A stretch of DNA of 47,404 nt from RI-283 sp964487925. Lineage in GTDB: Bacteria; Pseudomonadota; Gammaproteobacteria; SZUA-140. The stretch covers positions 1 through 47,404 of the forward strand of contig CAZASZ010000009.1 in NCBI GenBank assembly GCA_964487925.1, written 5' to 3'. Shown in pieces: positions 33,438-41,951 of the stretch (its first letter is position 1; every line of letters begins with the position of its first letter). The notes beneath the pieces are model-generated. The model was not told where the DNA came from. It ran no database searches and saw only the letters and a list, made by a program, of their open reading frames with translations. Both the position numbers and the translations under genes were made by a program.

Positions 33438-35756
33438 ATGGCGATCAAGCGCGAAACGGCCGGTAAAAAGAAGAAGCAGGGGATGAAGTTGCTGCAGGCA
33501 GGGCAACTCCCGGGGGCCCGTGAGCTGTTTGTCGATGCCTGCGATCTTGACTCTAAGGATGCCCATGCCTGGTATGTACTTGGCGCCATAAACGGTCAAT
33601 TGGGTCTGTTCGAAGAGGCGGCCGATGCGACTCGTCGCAGCCTCGCCTTGCAGACCAATAACGCGGATGCCCAATGTAATTTGGGCATCGCTCTGGAAGG
33701 CCTGGGGCGCGAAGAAGAGGCCATTGAGTGCTATCGGAAGGCCGTTGCCTCGCAACCCGGTCACATTGAGGCCCGCAAAAACCTGGGGGCGTTGCTGAAT
33801 GCCGCTGGGCGGCATGACGAAGCCATCGCTCATTACGAGCACGCCCTTAAGCGAGCGCCTCGACATGCGGGTATTCTCAACGATCTCGCCAATGCGCTGG
33901 CCGATCTCGATCGGCTCGATGATGCCCAACGGCATTACAGAGAGGCGTTGAAGGCCGACCCCGGGTTTAGTCGCGCGCGCATCAATCTGGCTGCTTTGCA
34001 GTTCCGGCTTGGCGAGCAGGATTCGGCCATGAACGATCTAGAGCAACTCCTGAAGCAGTCGCCCGACGACGCCGGCGTCCATCATAATCTCGGTGAGATG
34101 TTTCAGAAGATCGGTAAGATCGATCGGGCCCTGCGTCACTACGACGAGGCGTTGCGACTGGCCCCCGAATTCGCCGAGGCATACAATCATCGGGGCACTG
34201 TGCTGCAGCTCATGGGGCGTCATGACGAGGCCGAGGAGGCCTATAATCAGGCATTGCGCCTGCGCCCCGTGTATGCCGAGGCGCTATTGAATCTGGGTAC
34301 GCTTCATTTCGTATGCGGCCGCATTGAGCCGGCATTGACTGCCTTCCGGAAGGTTATCGAGATCAAGGGAACCTTCGCCGAGGCCTGGAACAATATGGGG
34401 AACTGTCTCATCCAGGGCGGTTTGTACAGGGAAGGCGCCGAGGCCTATGAAAAGGCATTGGCCCTGAAGACAGACTACTGGGAGGCGGCGAGTAACCGTC
34501 TCATGGCGCTGCACTTCGATCCGGAGCTCGACACGGAAGATCTCTTCGCGGCCCATCGTCGTTGGGGTGACAGGCGCGCGCGGTCCGCTTCGCAATCCCA
34601 GGCAGCGGTTTCCCGGTCAAGCCGTCGTCGGCTGCGGATAGGCTACGTCTCGCCTGATTTTCGTGTCCATTCGGTGGCCTACTTCATCGAACCGATATTG
34701 CGCACGCACGATCTCGCACAGTTTGAAATCTACTGTTATGCTGAAGTGAACGTCCCCGACGCCGCGACCAAACGAATCGAGAGGATCGTGCCGAACTGGA
34801 CGAATACCTATGGCATGGACGACGAAGAAGTGGCGGGCCGGGTTCGTCGTGACGGTATCGATATATTGGTGGATCTCGCCGGTCATACCGAGGGCAACCG
34901 CCTGGGCGTCTTTGCCATGCGTCCGGCGCCGGTACAGATCAGCTATCTGGGTTATCCCAATACTACGGGTCTTTCGGCCATGGACTACCGATTGACGGAT
35001 GCCATCGCCGATCCGGAAGGCCGGGACGATGGTTATAGCGAGCGACTCTATCGTCTGCCGACGGGTTTTCTCTGTTACGGTCCGCCTCAGGACGCGCCTG
35101 AGGTAACGGTGCGGCCAGGCAAGCGCGGCGGGGGCATCACGTTCGGCTCGTTCAATAATCTCGCCAAGATGAATGAACGGGTCGTCGCCGTGTGGGCGGA
35201 GATTCTCAAAGGGGTGCCCGGCACCCGCTTGTTGTTGAAAAATCGGGTCTTTGGCGACGGCGGCGTCAGGCAACGATATATCGATCTGTTCGCGCGCTAT
35301 GGCATTGACGCACAACGATTGCAGATGACCGGATGGACTCTCGACAACCAATCGCATATGGCGATGTATGGCGATGTCGATATCGCCCTCGATACCTTTC
35401 CCTACAATGGAGCCACGACGAGCTGCGAAGCGATGTGGATGGGGGTGCCCGTGGTCACGTTGCAGGGCGGTCACCATGTCGGGCGTGTCGGTGTGAGCCT
35501 GTTGCATCGCCTTGGCTTGGACGCGCTATGTGCCGCCGACGTCGAGGGTTATGTGGCCCTGGCGATCAAACTGGCCAACAACCCGGAAAAACTGGATGTC
35601 CTGCGCGCGGCGTTGCGTCCGCTGATGCGGGTTCGACTCTGCGACGCACTGACTTTCACTCGTACCCTGGAGCAGGCCTACCTCGACGTATGGGCGGATG
35701 CGGCCGGCGTAGACGCTCCTGCGAGCGGCCTAGAAGTCGCTGAACAGGATCTTTAG
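33438..35756 (+). CDS. TPR-containing GT41 (O-GlcNAc transferase/SPINDLY-like) glycosyltransferase
   Basis: A 772-residue protein with about ten tetratricopeptide repeats (one degenerate at 9-42 and nine 34-residue units at 42-347, for example AEAYNHRGTVLQLMGRHDEA). A C-terminal GT41 domain follows (from about 393): RIGYVSPDFRVHSVAYFIEP, QISYLGYPNTTGLSAMDYRLTD, FGSFNNLAKMNERVV and DTFPYNGATTSCEAMWMGVP. It is predicted to transfer a sugar from a nucleotide sugar to Ser/Thr of proteins in the cytoplasm; substrate unknown. Its 3' end overlaps the convergent TPR gene by 27 nt. Confidence 0.88.
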   Translation: MAIKRETAGKKKKQGMKLLQAGQLPGARELFVDACDLDSKDAHAWYVLGAINGQLGLFEEAADATRRSLALQTNNADAQCNLGIALEGLGREEEAIECYRKAVASQPGHIEARKNLGALLNAAGRHDEAIAHYEHALKRAPRHAGILNDLANALADLDRLDDAQRHYREALKADPGFSRARINLAALQFRLGEQDSAMNDLEQLLKQSPDDAGVHHNLGEMFQKIGKIDRALRHYDEALRLAPEFAEAYNHRGTVLQLMGRHDEAEEAYNQALRLRPVYAEALLNLGTLHFVCGRIEPALTAFRKVIEIKGTFAEAWNNMGNCLIQGGLYREGAEAYEKALALKTDYWEAASNRLMALHFDPELDTEDLFAAHRRWGDRRARSASQSQAAVSRSSRRRLRIGYVSPDFRVHSVAYFIEPILRTHDLAQFEIYCYAEVNVPDAATKRIERIVPNWTNTYGMDDEEVAGRVRRDGIDILVDLAGHTEGNRLGVFAMRPAPVQISYLGYPNTTGLSAMDYRLTDAIADPEGRDDGYSERLYRLPTGFLCYGPPQDAPEVTVRPGKRGGGITFGSFNNLAKMNERVVAVWAEILKGVPGTRLLLKNRVFGDGGVRQRYIDLFARYGIDAQRLQMTGWTLDNQSHMAMYGDVDIALDTFPYNGATTSCEAMWMGVPVVTLQGGHHVGRVGVSLLHRLGLDALCAADVEGYVALAIKLANNPEKLDVLRAALRPLMRVRLCDALTFTRTLEQAYLDVWADAAGVDAPASGLEVAEQDL

Positions 35757-36932
35757 CGTCGCATCCATTTCCGCTTCGATCGATTGCTTGAGAGCGATAT
35801 CTACCTCACGCATCTCGGGGTCTTCCCGTCGTATGGTCAGATAGTGCTGGCAGGCGCTAAGCGCCGCGTCTTTCCGGTTCAGGGCCGATTTAATATCGAT
35901 ATAATTGAACACGGTGTTGCGGTCATCCGGTGCGGCGCGTAGGGCTTTGTCGACAAATAGTTCCGCCGCCTCGTGGTCGCCGAGTTGCCAGCTCAGCACG
36001 GCGAGGTTGTTCAAGGTCCGGACATCTTCCGGCGACACCGACAGGGCCTGCTGGAAGCGTTGAAGGGCCTGATCGTAGTCCTCTTGGGTGAACGCGTTTT
36101 CTCCGGCTTCGTTATAGGGCGCGGCATCGTACGCTGCTTTGGTAAGCGATATCGAGTAGTTTTCGAGAAGTCGGGTCGTGGAAGCGCCGACTTTGGGGAT
36201 GTCTGCGGTATCGGGGTCGTCCAGTGCGGGGAAATGTACCTCGGCGCCGGCGGGCAACAGGGTCCGCAAATGATCCGTAAACTCGCGACCGAATTCCAGA
36301 TAGCGCTCGGTCGAGTAGTTGATCTTATGGATTTCATGGAAGGCGTAAAAGCTATCCAGGCGTTTGACGTTCATACCATTCAGTAACGCCACGGTGGGCA
36401 CCCAATAGTCCCACCATGGCATGCCGAGCATAAAGGTGGAGTTTGGGTAGAGGTCCAGAAGGTCGCGCGGGAAAAAGAAAAAATCGAATCCGCCCCGATA
36501 GACGCCTCCGGCCCTGTTATCCACATTTTCAACATCCACGCGTGACCCGTAGACCAAGGCGTCCGTTGCTTCTCGAGTGACGATGTCCATAAACGCTGCG
36601 TCGTTTTTCAGCAGAATATCCGAATTCACGATCCCGCAAATGGCGTCGCCCGCACTGCGATAATAGGCCAGTATATCGTCGAAATAGACCAGAGGTCGGC
36701 CCGTGTGGGCGCGTCCGTCGCGCGTTGCTTCGACAAATTCCACATCGGGAAAGGCATCGCGCAATACCTCGATCTCCTCCGCGCAGTTCAGGGATACCGC
36801 ATGGAAGCCCAGCGCACGCCAGCTGGCGACCGCCCGCTGCTGGTAGTCCAGTCCGCGCGGGGCGATACTGGTCAGGATTTTGGGTGCTTGCGATGATTGT
36901 TGCTCGTGAGGTGGCGTGACAAGTTCGGACAT
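35730..36932 (-). CDS. glycosyltransferase-like protein with C-terminal TPRs
   Basis: A 400-residue protein that I can place only loosely. The N-terminal part (about 17-240: KILTSIAPRGLDYQQRAVAS, GRPLVYFDDILAYYR, ICGIVNSDILL, FDFFFFPRDLLDLYP, MLGMPWWDYWVPTVALL) looks like a GT-A-type glycosyltransferase fold without a standard DXD. The C-terminal part (about 270-375) holds TPR-like helices such as EDVRTLNNLAVLSWQLGDHE. It converges with, and overlaps, the GT41 gene by 27 nt, so both may act on one glycosylation process; this is inference. Confidence 0.65.
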   Translation of the reverse strand: MSELVTPPHEQQSSQAPKILTSIAPRGLDYQQRAVASWRALGFHAVSLNCAEEIEVLRDAFPDVEFVEATRDGRAHTGRPLVYFDDILAYYRSAGDAICGIVNSDILLKNDAAFMDIVTREATDALVYGSRVDVENVDNRAGGVYRGGFDFFFFPRDLLDLYPNSTFMLGMPWWDYWVPTVALLNGMNVKRLDSFYAFHEIHKINYSTERYLEFGREFTDHLRTLLPAGAEVHFPALDDPDTADIPKVGASTTRLLENYSISLTKAAYDAAPYNEAGENAFTQEDYDQALQRFQQALSVSPEDVRTLNNLAVLSWQLGDHEAAELFVDKALRAAPDDRNTVFNYIDIKSALNRKDAALSACQHYLTIRREDPEMREVDIALKQSIEAEMDATLKILFSDF

Positions 36933-37211
36933 GGATGCTCAACCTGTGAAAATGATCTTTGTCTTTCTTGAAGCATGAAAGACAGGGGACTCGCTGGCCG
37001 TACGACGCTGAAAGTACAATCGCGGATCTTGGGCTATATGTATGATTGGCGCCGCCCCACCGGGGTAGTCTATCCAAGTCAGGTGCAAATGGAAAACGAA
37101 CCGGTTTTCCGGCGCGTTTATAACCGCGAGGCCTTCTTGGGGGTGCCCGTGCCTGGGATCATGTGGACAATGAATAGCGCCTTCGGCGGTTTTCGTTCAC
37201 AATATCGCCCC

Positions 37212-38324
37212 ATGAAAGATTCACCCCGAAAATCTATAAGTGCTCGCGCCCTCGCTTTGTGTGCCTCCATTCTCAATCTTGGTTTGATGTCCAGCGTTTA
37301 TGCAAGTGGTGTTGATGCAGCTGGAATCGATGCACAGGCGCTTTACCAAAAACACTGCTCCGCCTGTCACGGCGAGAAGGGCGACGGCCATAGTCGCGCC
37401 AGTATTGCGCTCAATCCGCCGCCCAGGGATTTTTCGTCCCCCGAGGCATGGAGGCAGCTGAGCCGCGAGCGCATGCTGACCTCGGCGACCTACGGGCGCC
37501 CGGGTACGGCCATGGTCGGGTTCGGCAATCGTCTGGAAAAGAGCGAAATCGCGGCCATCGTCGACTATGTCAGGAGTCAGTTCATGCGTCCTCCGACCGT
37601 TAAGGAGCGTTCTGCAGGGGACGCCATCTATCGCGAACATTGCGCGGTCTGCCATGGAGATAAAGGCGCTGGTGCGCAATGGACCCGATTTAGCCTAAAT
37701 CCTCCTCCACGCGATTTTACGGCCCCTGCGTCCAAAGCGGAACTGAACAGGGAGCGCATGATTACCTCGGTCACCTATGGGCGACCGGGCACGGCCATGA
37801 TGGCGTTTAGTAAGCGCCTCAGCCCAGCCCAAGTCGAGACTGTGGTCGACTATGTGCGAGGGACGTTTATGGGTGAGGGTAACGGTGCGAGCACTCCTGC
37901 CGTAGCCGCTGGTCCGTCACATGGGCACCAGGGCACGGGCGGAAACATCACCCCACAGGTTGCCGCGATCCAGCCCGTTGATATGAATGCACCCATGCCG
38001 TTTGGTTTGCAGCCCGACGTGGCTGCGGGCCGTTCGTTCTTCATGGCCAATTGTTTTACCTGTCACGGCCGCAAGGGTGATGGTAAAGGCCCGAGATCGC
38101 GGTTTATCAAGCCGCCGCCGCGCGATTTCCTGAGTGCCAACGCCCGTAAGCGATACAACCGTCCGACCCTGTTTCGCGCCATTGCGATCGGCAAACCTGG
38201 GACCGTCATGCCGGCCTGGTCAAAGGTGCTTGATGAGCAGCAAATCGCCGATGTCGCGGAGTTCGTCTACTCGGCCTTCATCAGACCCGGTGCGGACGAG
38301 GCTGCCGATAAAAAAAAACCTTAG
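37212..38324 (+). CDS. tandem-domain c-type cytochrome, upstream (triheme) part
   Basis: 370 residues ending at TAG 38322-38324. The signal peptide (ALALCASILNLGLMSSVYA) is followed by three mono-heme cytochrome c domains with CSACH (49), CAVCH (144) and CFTCH (281). Each is followed by NPPPRDF-like and PGTAM-type motifs; the Met is a likely distal ligand. Domains 1 and 2 share YGRPGTAM and VDYVR, showing tandem duplication. ATG 37212 begins the signal peptide; the frame is open back to 36975. It ends ADKKKP right after an A9 run. A -1 shift there continues into three more heme domains, so this is probably not the whole protein. Confidence 0.85.
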   Translation: MKDSPRKSISARALALCASILNLGLMSSVYASGVDAAGIDAQALYQKHCSACHGEKGDGHSRASIALNPPPRDFSSPEAWRQLSRERMLTSATYGRPGTAMVGFGNRLEKSEIAAIVDYVRSQFMRPPTVKERSAGDAIYREHCAVCHGDKGAGAQWTRFSLNPPPRDFTAPASKAELNRERMITSVTYGRPGTAMMAFSKRLSPAQVETVVDYVRGTFMGEGNGASTPAVAAGPSHGHQGTGGNITPQVAAIQPVDMNAPMPFGLQPDVAAGRSFFMANCFTCHGRKGDGKGPRSRFIKPPPRDFLSANARKRYNRPTLFRAIAIGKPGTVMPAWSKVLDEQQIADVAEFVYSAFIRPGADEAADKKKP

Positions 38325-38346
38325 CCGGTCCCGATAAGAAACCGGT
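38298..38346 (+). other. A9 slippery run with SD-like and stem-loop flanks (candidate frameshift site)
   Basis: Nine A's (38310-38318) are read GAT AAA AAA AAA CCT TAG in the upstream frame. A one-nucleotide slip back at the run gives GAT AAA AAA AAA ACC TTA GCC and enters the downstream cytochrome frame. An SD-like GAGG (38298-38301) lies 8 nt upstream of the run. A 6-bp stem with one G-U pair (38324-38329 with 38341-38346) begins 5 nt downstream. A9 runs are also known sites of transcriptional slippage. A homopolymer sequencing error would look the same. Confidence 0.5.
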
Positions 38347-39268
38347 CCCTGATTCTGCGACAGGCGCCGGGCGTGAGATCTACAACAACTACTGTTATTT
38401 CTGCCATGGCTACTCCGGGGACGCCAGGACGCTCGCCGCCACCTATCTCGACCCCAAGCCCAGGGACTTCACGTCGCTCAAGCCCGGAGATCGCAGTCGC
38501 GCCGACATGATCGAGACGGTGTCGAAAGGTATCAAGGGGAGCGCGATGATGGCCTTTTCCGACCGCCTGAACCCCAGGCAGATCGGCGCCGTCGTGGATT
38601 ACGTCCGCTCGGCCTTTATGGCGGAAAAGAAGCTCAACATGCGCTATCACAGTCCCGAGAACGGTTGGTATGACCACGAACGCCGCAATCATCTCGCCTA
38701 TCCCTTCGTGCTGGGCGAAATCCCGATCGACCGGCCCTGGTCAGAGCTGTCGGCCGATGAACGAAAGGGGCGTCGTTTGTTCATGTCGACCTGTATTACC
38801 TGTCATGACCGTCCGCGAGCCGATCGGCCCGGACCGCTTTGGGATGGTTCCGCTGTGTCTTTCCCTCGAGGCGGATATTCTCATCGGTCACAGAACGAGG
38901 GTAGGCTTGTCGATGCCACGTCTTCGGCTACACCCTATTCTCTCCATGATCGCCGACCACAGGTCGCTGATCTGTCCGGCGGCGAGCGTCGGGGCGAGGC
39001 CCTTTTTCAAGCCAACTGTGCCTTTTGTCATGCCGCTGATGGGACCGGTAAGGGTTGGATAGGCGCCTTTCTGAAGCGGCACCCGCGTAATCTTACCGAT
39101 TCAGAGGCTATGAGCCATCTGAGCCGGGAGGGCATGCGCCGGGTGATTCGCGATGGTCTGCCTGGCACGACGATGTCGGCCTGGGGCACAGTGTTGAAGT
39201 CTGCGGAGATTGACGACCTCGTGGCCTATATCGCCCGGGTGTTCTACACGCCTACAAAGGGGGAATAA
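38312..39268 (+). CDS. tandem-domain c-type cytochrome, downstream (three-heme) part without its own start
   Basis: An open frame of about 318 codons from just after TAA 38309-38311 to TAA 39266-39268. It carries CYFCH (38393-38407), CITCH and CAFCH; the first resembles the upstream domains (DPKPRDF, KGSAMMAF, VVDYVRSAFM). No ATG, GTG or TTG exists between the frame's beginning and CYFCH. The first Met codon (38507) falls inside heme domain 4, after its heme motif, and would yield a protein without a signal peptide that could not be exported for heme attachment. The natural product is therefore a fusion with the preceding frame, 685 residues and six hemes. Its end overlaps convergent epmB by 17 nt. 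Confidence 0.75.
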   Translation, partial: KKTLAGPDKKPVPDSATGAGREIYNNYCYFCHGYSGDARTLAATYLDPKPRDFTSLKPGDRSRADMIETVSKGIKGSAMMAFSDRLNPRQIGAVVDYVRSAFMAEKKLNMRYHSPENGWYDHERRNHLAYPFVLGEIPIDRPWSELSADERKGRRLFMSTCITCHDRPRADRPGPLWDGSAVSFPRGGYSHRSQNEGRLVDATSSATPYSLHDRRPQVADLSGGERRGEALFQANCAFCHAADGTGKGWIGAFLKRHPRNLTDSEAMSHLSREGMRRVIRDGLPGTTMSAWGTVLKSAEIDDLVAYIARVFYTPTKGE

Positions 39269-40283
39269 AGGTCTTTCCTGAGGTGCCGGGGATTTCTTCA
39301 ACAAGTTTGGGAAGCAAATATCCGGGCAGTCTGGCGTGGAGATCACGGTACAAGGCCCTGGCCTCGTCGCGTGGCACCTCGAAGTGAGCGGCCCCGTGGA
39401 CGCGGTCGAGGAGGTGCAAATAATAGGGTAGAGCGCCTACCGAGAACAGGCGTTCGCTCAGTGCATGAAGGACTTCAGGGCAGTCGTTTACGCCGCGTAA
39501 TAGAACCGTCTGGTTCAGTATAGTCGAACCTGTTTCCCTGAGATTCAGCAAGGCCCCTTCGACGGCGCTGTCGATCTCGTTGGGGTGATTGCAGTGAACG
39601 ACCATGACGGCCCGCCTACCCAGTATGGAAAACCAGTCCAAAAAGTCCCGGTCAATTCTCTCGGGCAAAACGATGGGTAGCCGGGTGTGTATGCGGATCC
39701 GGTCGACGTGGCTGATTGCGAGCAGGTCTCCCACAAAGGTTGATAGACGGGGATCTGGGATCATTAGGGGGTCACCGCCGCTCAATATAACCTCCTGGAT
39801 AGATGTATCTCGGCGGATCAGGTCCAGCAGGCCTCGCCAGTCATCGCGGTGGGGAGCCTCGTCCTGATAAGGGAAGTGGCGCCGGAAACAGTAGCGGCAG
39901 TGGATAGCACAGGCGCCGGTCATCATGACCAAGGCACGGCCCCGATATTTATGAATCAATCCCGGTCGCTTGAGTGCCGCCATATCGCCCACGGGATCGG
40001 ATACGAAACCGATCACCTGCTCGGTCTCGCGGATCAATGGCAGTACCTGTTGCAGCAGTGGATCGTTTGGGTCGCCGGACTGCATGCGGGCCACGAAACT
40101 TCGAGGTACACGGGTAGTAAAGCGGGGCTTAAGATCGATCCCCGAGAATATTTGCTCGGGCAGTGCCAGCAGACGACACAACTCGGCTGGATCCCGGATG
40201 CCACGCGCCAGTTCCGACTGCCATGCGACGGGGTGTTTGGCGGCGGCGGGGATCGCGCTATTATAGGCCGGATTTGAATTCAT
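39252..40283 (-). CDS. epmB: EF-P lysine 2,3-aminomutase (radical SAM) EpmB
   Basis: Converts L-alpha-lysine to (R)-beta-lysine for EF-P modification; 343 residues. The radical SAM cluster motif CAIHCRYC uses C125, C129 and C132. VILSGGDPLMIPDPRLS and IRIHTRLPIVLPERI are typical of the aminomutase family, and PLP binding is expected in the C-terminal half. The protein is short, without the C-terminal extension of clostridial KamA enzymes. It is divergent from efp across 110 nt, as in E. coli. Confidence 0.94.
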   Translation of the reverse strand: MNSNPAYNSAIPAAAKHPVAWQSELARGIRDPAELCRLLALPEQIFSGIDLKPRFTTRVPRSFVARMQSGDPNDPLLQQVLPLIRETEQVIGFVSDPVGDMAALKRPGLIHKYRGRALVMMTGACAIHCRYCFRRHFPYQDEAPHRDDWRGLLDLIRRDTSIQEVILSGGDPLMIPDPRLSTFVGDLLAISHVDRIRIHTRLPIVLPERIDRDFLDWFSILGRRAVMVVHCNHPNEIDSAVEGALLNLRETGSTILNQTVLLRGVNDCPEVLHALSERLFSVGALPYYLHLLDRVHGAAHFEVPRDEARALYRDLHARLPGYLLPKLVEEIPGTSGKTFIPPL

Positions 40284-40344
40284 ACCTGGGGCAGTTTATT
40301 GGACTGTGGCCGGAACGGGAAGACCAATGGTCAGACCCTTTATT

Positions 40345-40368
40345 GACTCTGGCTGAACAACCAGAGTC
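40345..40368 (+). promoter_or_regulatory. 8-bp perfect inverted repeat upstream of efp
   Basis: GACTCTGG (40345-40352) and CCAGAGTC (40361-40368) flank an 8-nt loop, 25 nt before the efp ATG and just upstream of its GGGGAG ribosome-binding site. A second small palindrome, GACCAATGGTC, lies at 40322-40332. The larger repeat would form a stem-loop in the efp leader or act as an operator in the shared epmB/efp region. Confidence 0.5.
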
Positions 40369-40393
40369 TTTGAACAAATAATGGGGAGAAGAA

Positions 40394-40963
40394 ATGGCAG
40401 TTTACAGCACTAGCGAGTTCCGTAATGGGCTCAAGCTCATGATCGACGGCGACCCCTGTGTCATCGTGGAAAATGAGGTCGTCAAGCCCGGCAAGGGCCA
40501 GGCCTTCAACCGAGTCAGGACACGCAACCTCAAGACCGGGCGCGTCCTTGAGCGCACCTATAAATCCGGTGAGTCCCTTGAGGGCGCGGATGTTATCGAT
40601 ACCGATATGCAGTTTCTCTACGGTGATGGCGAGAGCTGGCACTTCATGGACCCCGAGAGTTTCGAACAGTATGCCGTCGATGCCAATGCGATGGGTGATG
40701 CGGTCAAGTGGCTCAAGGGCCAGGAGGATTGCACGGTGACTCTGTGGAACGGGCAGCCGATCGCTGTCGTTCCGCCAAACTTCGTCGAGTTGCAGATTAC
40801 CGAGACCGATCCTGGCCTACGTGGAGATACCTCGGGTGGCGGCGGCAAGCCCGCTACTCTGGAGACCGGGGCGGTGGTTCGGATTCCACTGTTTGTGGAT
40901 CAAGGAGAGATTATTCGGGTCGATACCCGCTCCGGCGAGTATTCTTCGCGCGTAAAGAGTTGA
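40394..40963 (+). CDS. efp: translation elongation factor P
   Basis: Relieves ribosome stalling at polyproline stretches; 189 residues in three beta-barrel domains. MAVYSTSEFRNGLKLMIDGD begins domain I. The modified residue is K34 in VVKPGKGQAFNRVR, the lysine-type loop used by the EpmA/EpmB system. The C-terminal signature DPGLRGDTSGGGGKPATLETG is present. A strong SD (GGGGAG) precedes ATG 40394. Its TGA overlaps the TTG start of epmA, so substrate and modifying enzyme are translated together. Confidence 0.97.
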   Translation: MAVYSTSEFRNGLKLMIDGDPCVIVENEVVKPGKGQAFNRVRTRNLKTGRVLERTYKSGESLEGADVIDTDMQFLYGDGESWHFMDPESFEQYAVDANAMGDAVKWLKGQEDCTVTLWNGQPIAVVPPNFVELQITETDPGLRGDTSGGGGKPATLETGAVVRIPLFVDQGEIIRVDTRSGEYSSRVKS

Positions 40964-41946
40964 ACGGCGACTGGCGTCCAGGGGCAACACTGGGTGTCCT
41001 GCGCGACCGGGCAGAGGTCGTCGCGGGGATACGCGCCTTTTTCCGCGAGCGTGGCGTCCTTGAGGTGGATACCCCGCAGCTTGGGCGCTCAACGGCGAGT
41101 GATCCCCACCTGACGAGTTTAGAAGTGAAAGCCGGCATCCCCGGGCTTGGTCAGGTCCCCTGTTTTTTACAGACGTCTCCAGAGTTCGCTATGAAGCGCC
41201 TCCTGGCCGCCGGTAGCGGGCCGATCTTTCAGATCTGTCACGCTTTTCGCGATGGCGAACTTGGTTGGCGCCATAACCTGGAATTTTCGATGCTCGAGTG
41301 GTATCGGCCGGAAATGGGTCTTGACGCGTTGCGTGCGGAGGTGGTCGAACTGGTTGCGATGGTGCTGGCTCTGCCCGACAGTTTCGGGCGTCACTCGTAT
41401 CGTGACCTCTTTCAAAAACATCTGGGTCTCGACCCGTTATTGTGCTCCTTGGATATGCTCTTGGCCGCGCTCGAGCAACAGAAGCTGGCTTACGTGACCC
41501 GCCCGGAGTCAAAGGCAGACTGGCGCCCTTTTTGTCTCGATCTGTTGTTCTCGCACTGCATCGAACGTCACTTGGGGATCGATGGGCCAGTGTTCGTGGT
41601 TGATTTTCCGGCCGAACAGGCGGCGCTTGCCAGGGTACGTGTCTTACCGGATGGGGCACGAGTGGCTGAGCGCTTCGAGCTCTTTTATCAGGGCGTCGAA
41701 CTGGCAAATGGCTATCAGGAGTTGACGGATGCGGCGGAGTACCGTCGCCGCTATCAGATGGACGAGGCCTCGCGTCTGCGCCAGGGCCTGACTGTCATTC
41801 CATTTGATGAGCAGCTCCACGCGGCTATGAAATCGGGCCTGCCGGAGTGTTCCGGGGTGGCGATGGGTATCGATCGCCTACTGATGTTGCGTCTGGGGTT
41901 GGCGCGCATTGATGAGGTGATGGCCTTCACGATCAACCGCGTTTAG
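40960..41946 (+). CDS. epmA: EF-P beta-lysine ligase EpmA (PoxA/GenX)
   Basis: Attaches beta-lysine to K34 of EF-P; 328 residues, a class II lysyl-tRNA synthetase catalytic core without the anticodon-binding domain. Motif 1 region RERGVLEVDTPQLG, motif 2 HAFRDGELGWRHNLEFSMLE and motif 3 GVAMGIDRLLMLRLG are present, along with ELANGYQELTDA. The open frame runs back to 40708 inside efp. TTG 40960, overlapping the efp stop in TTGA, gives the family length and is chosen. It completes the epmB/efp/epmA set. Confidence 0.94.
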   Translation: MNGDWRPGATLGVLRDRAEVVAGIRAFFRERGVLEVDTPQLGRSTASDPHLTSLEVKAGIPGLGQVPCFLQTSPEFAMKRLLAAGSGPIFQICHAFRDGELGWRHNLEFSMLEWYRPEMGLDALRAEVVELVAMVLALPDSFGRHSYRDLFQKHLGLDPLLCSLDMLLAALEQQKLAYVTRPESKADWRPFCLDLLFSHCIERHLGIDGPVFVVDFPAEQAALARVRVLPDGARVAERFELFYQGVELANGYQELTDAAEYRRRYQMDEASRLRQGLTVIPFDEQLHAAMKSGLPECSGVAMGIDRLLMLRLGLARIDEVMAFTINRV

Positions 41947-41951
41947 GTGGT

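Noticed and set aside
33191..33466. A 91-codon plus-strand open frame upstream of the GT41 gene
   Set aside because: It overlaps the cytochrome start and the GT41 start in other frames and has no convincing composition or ribosome-binding site.
36975..37211. N-terminal extension of the tandem cytochrome back to 36975
   Set aside because: It would bury the clear signal peptide that begins at 37212 and has no conserved features.
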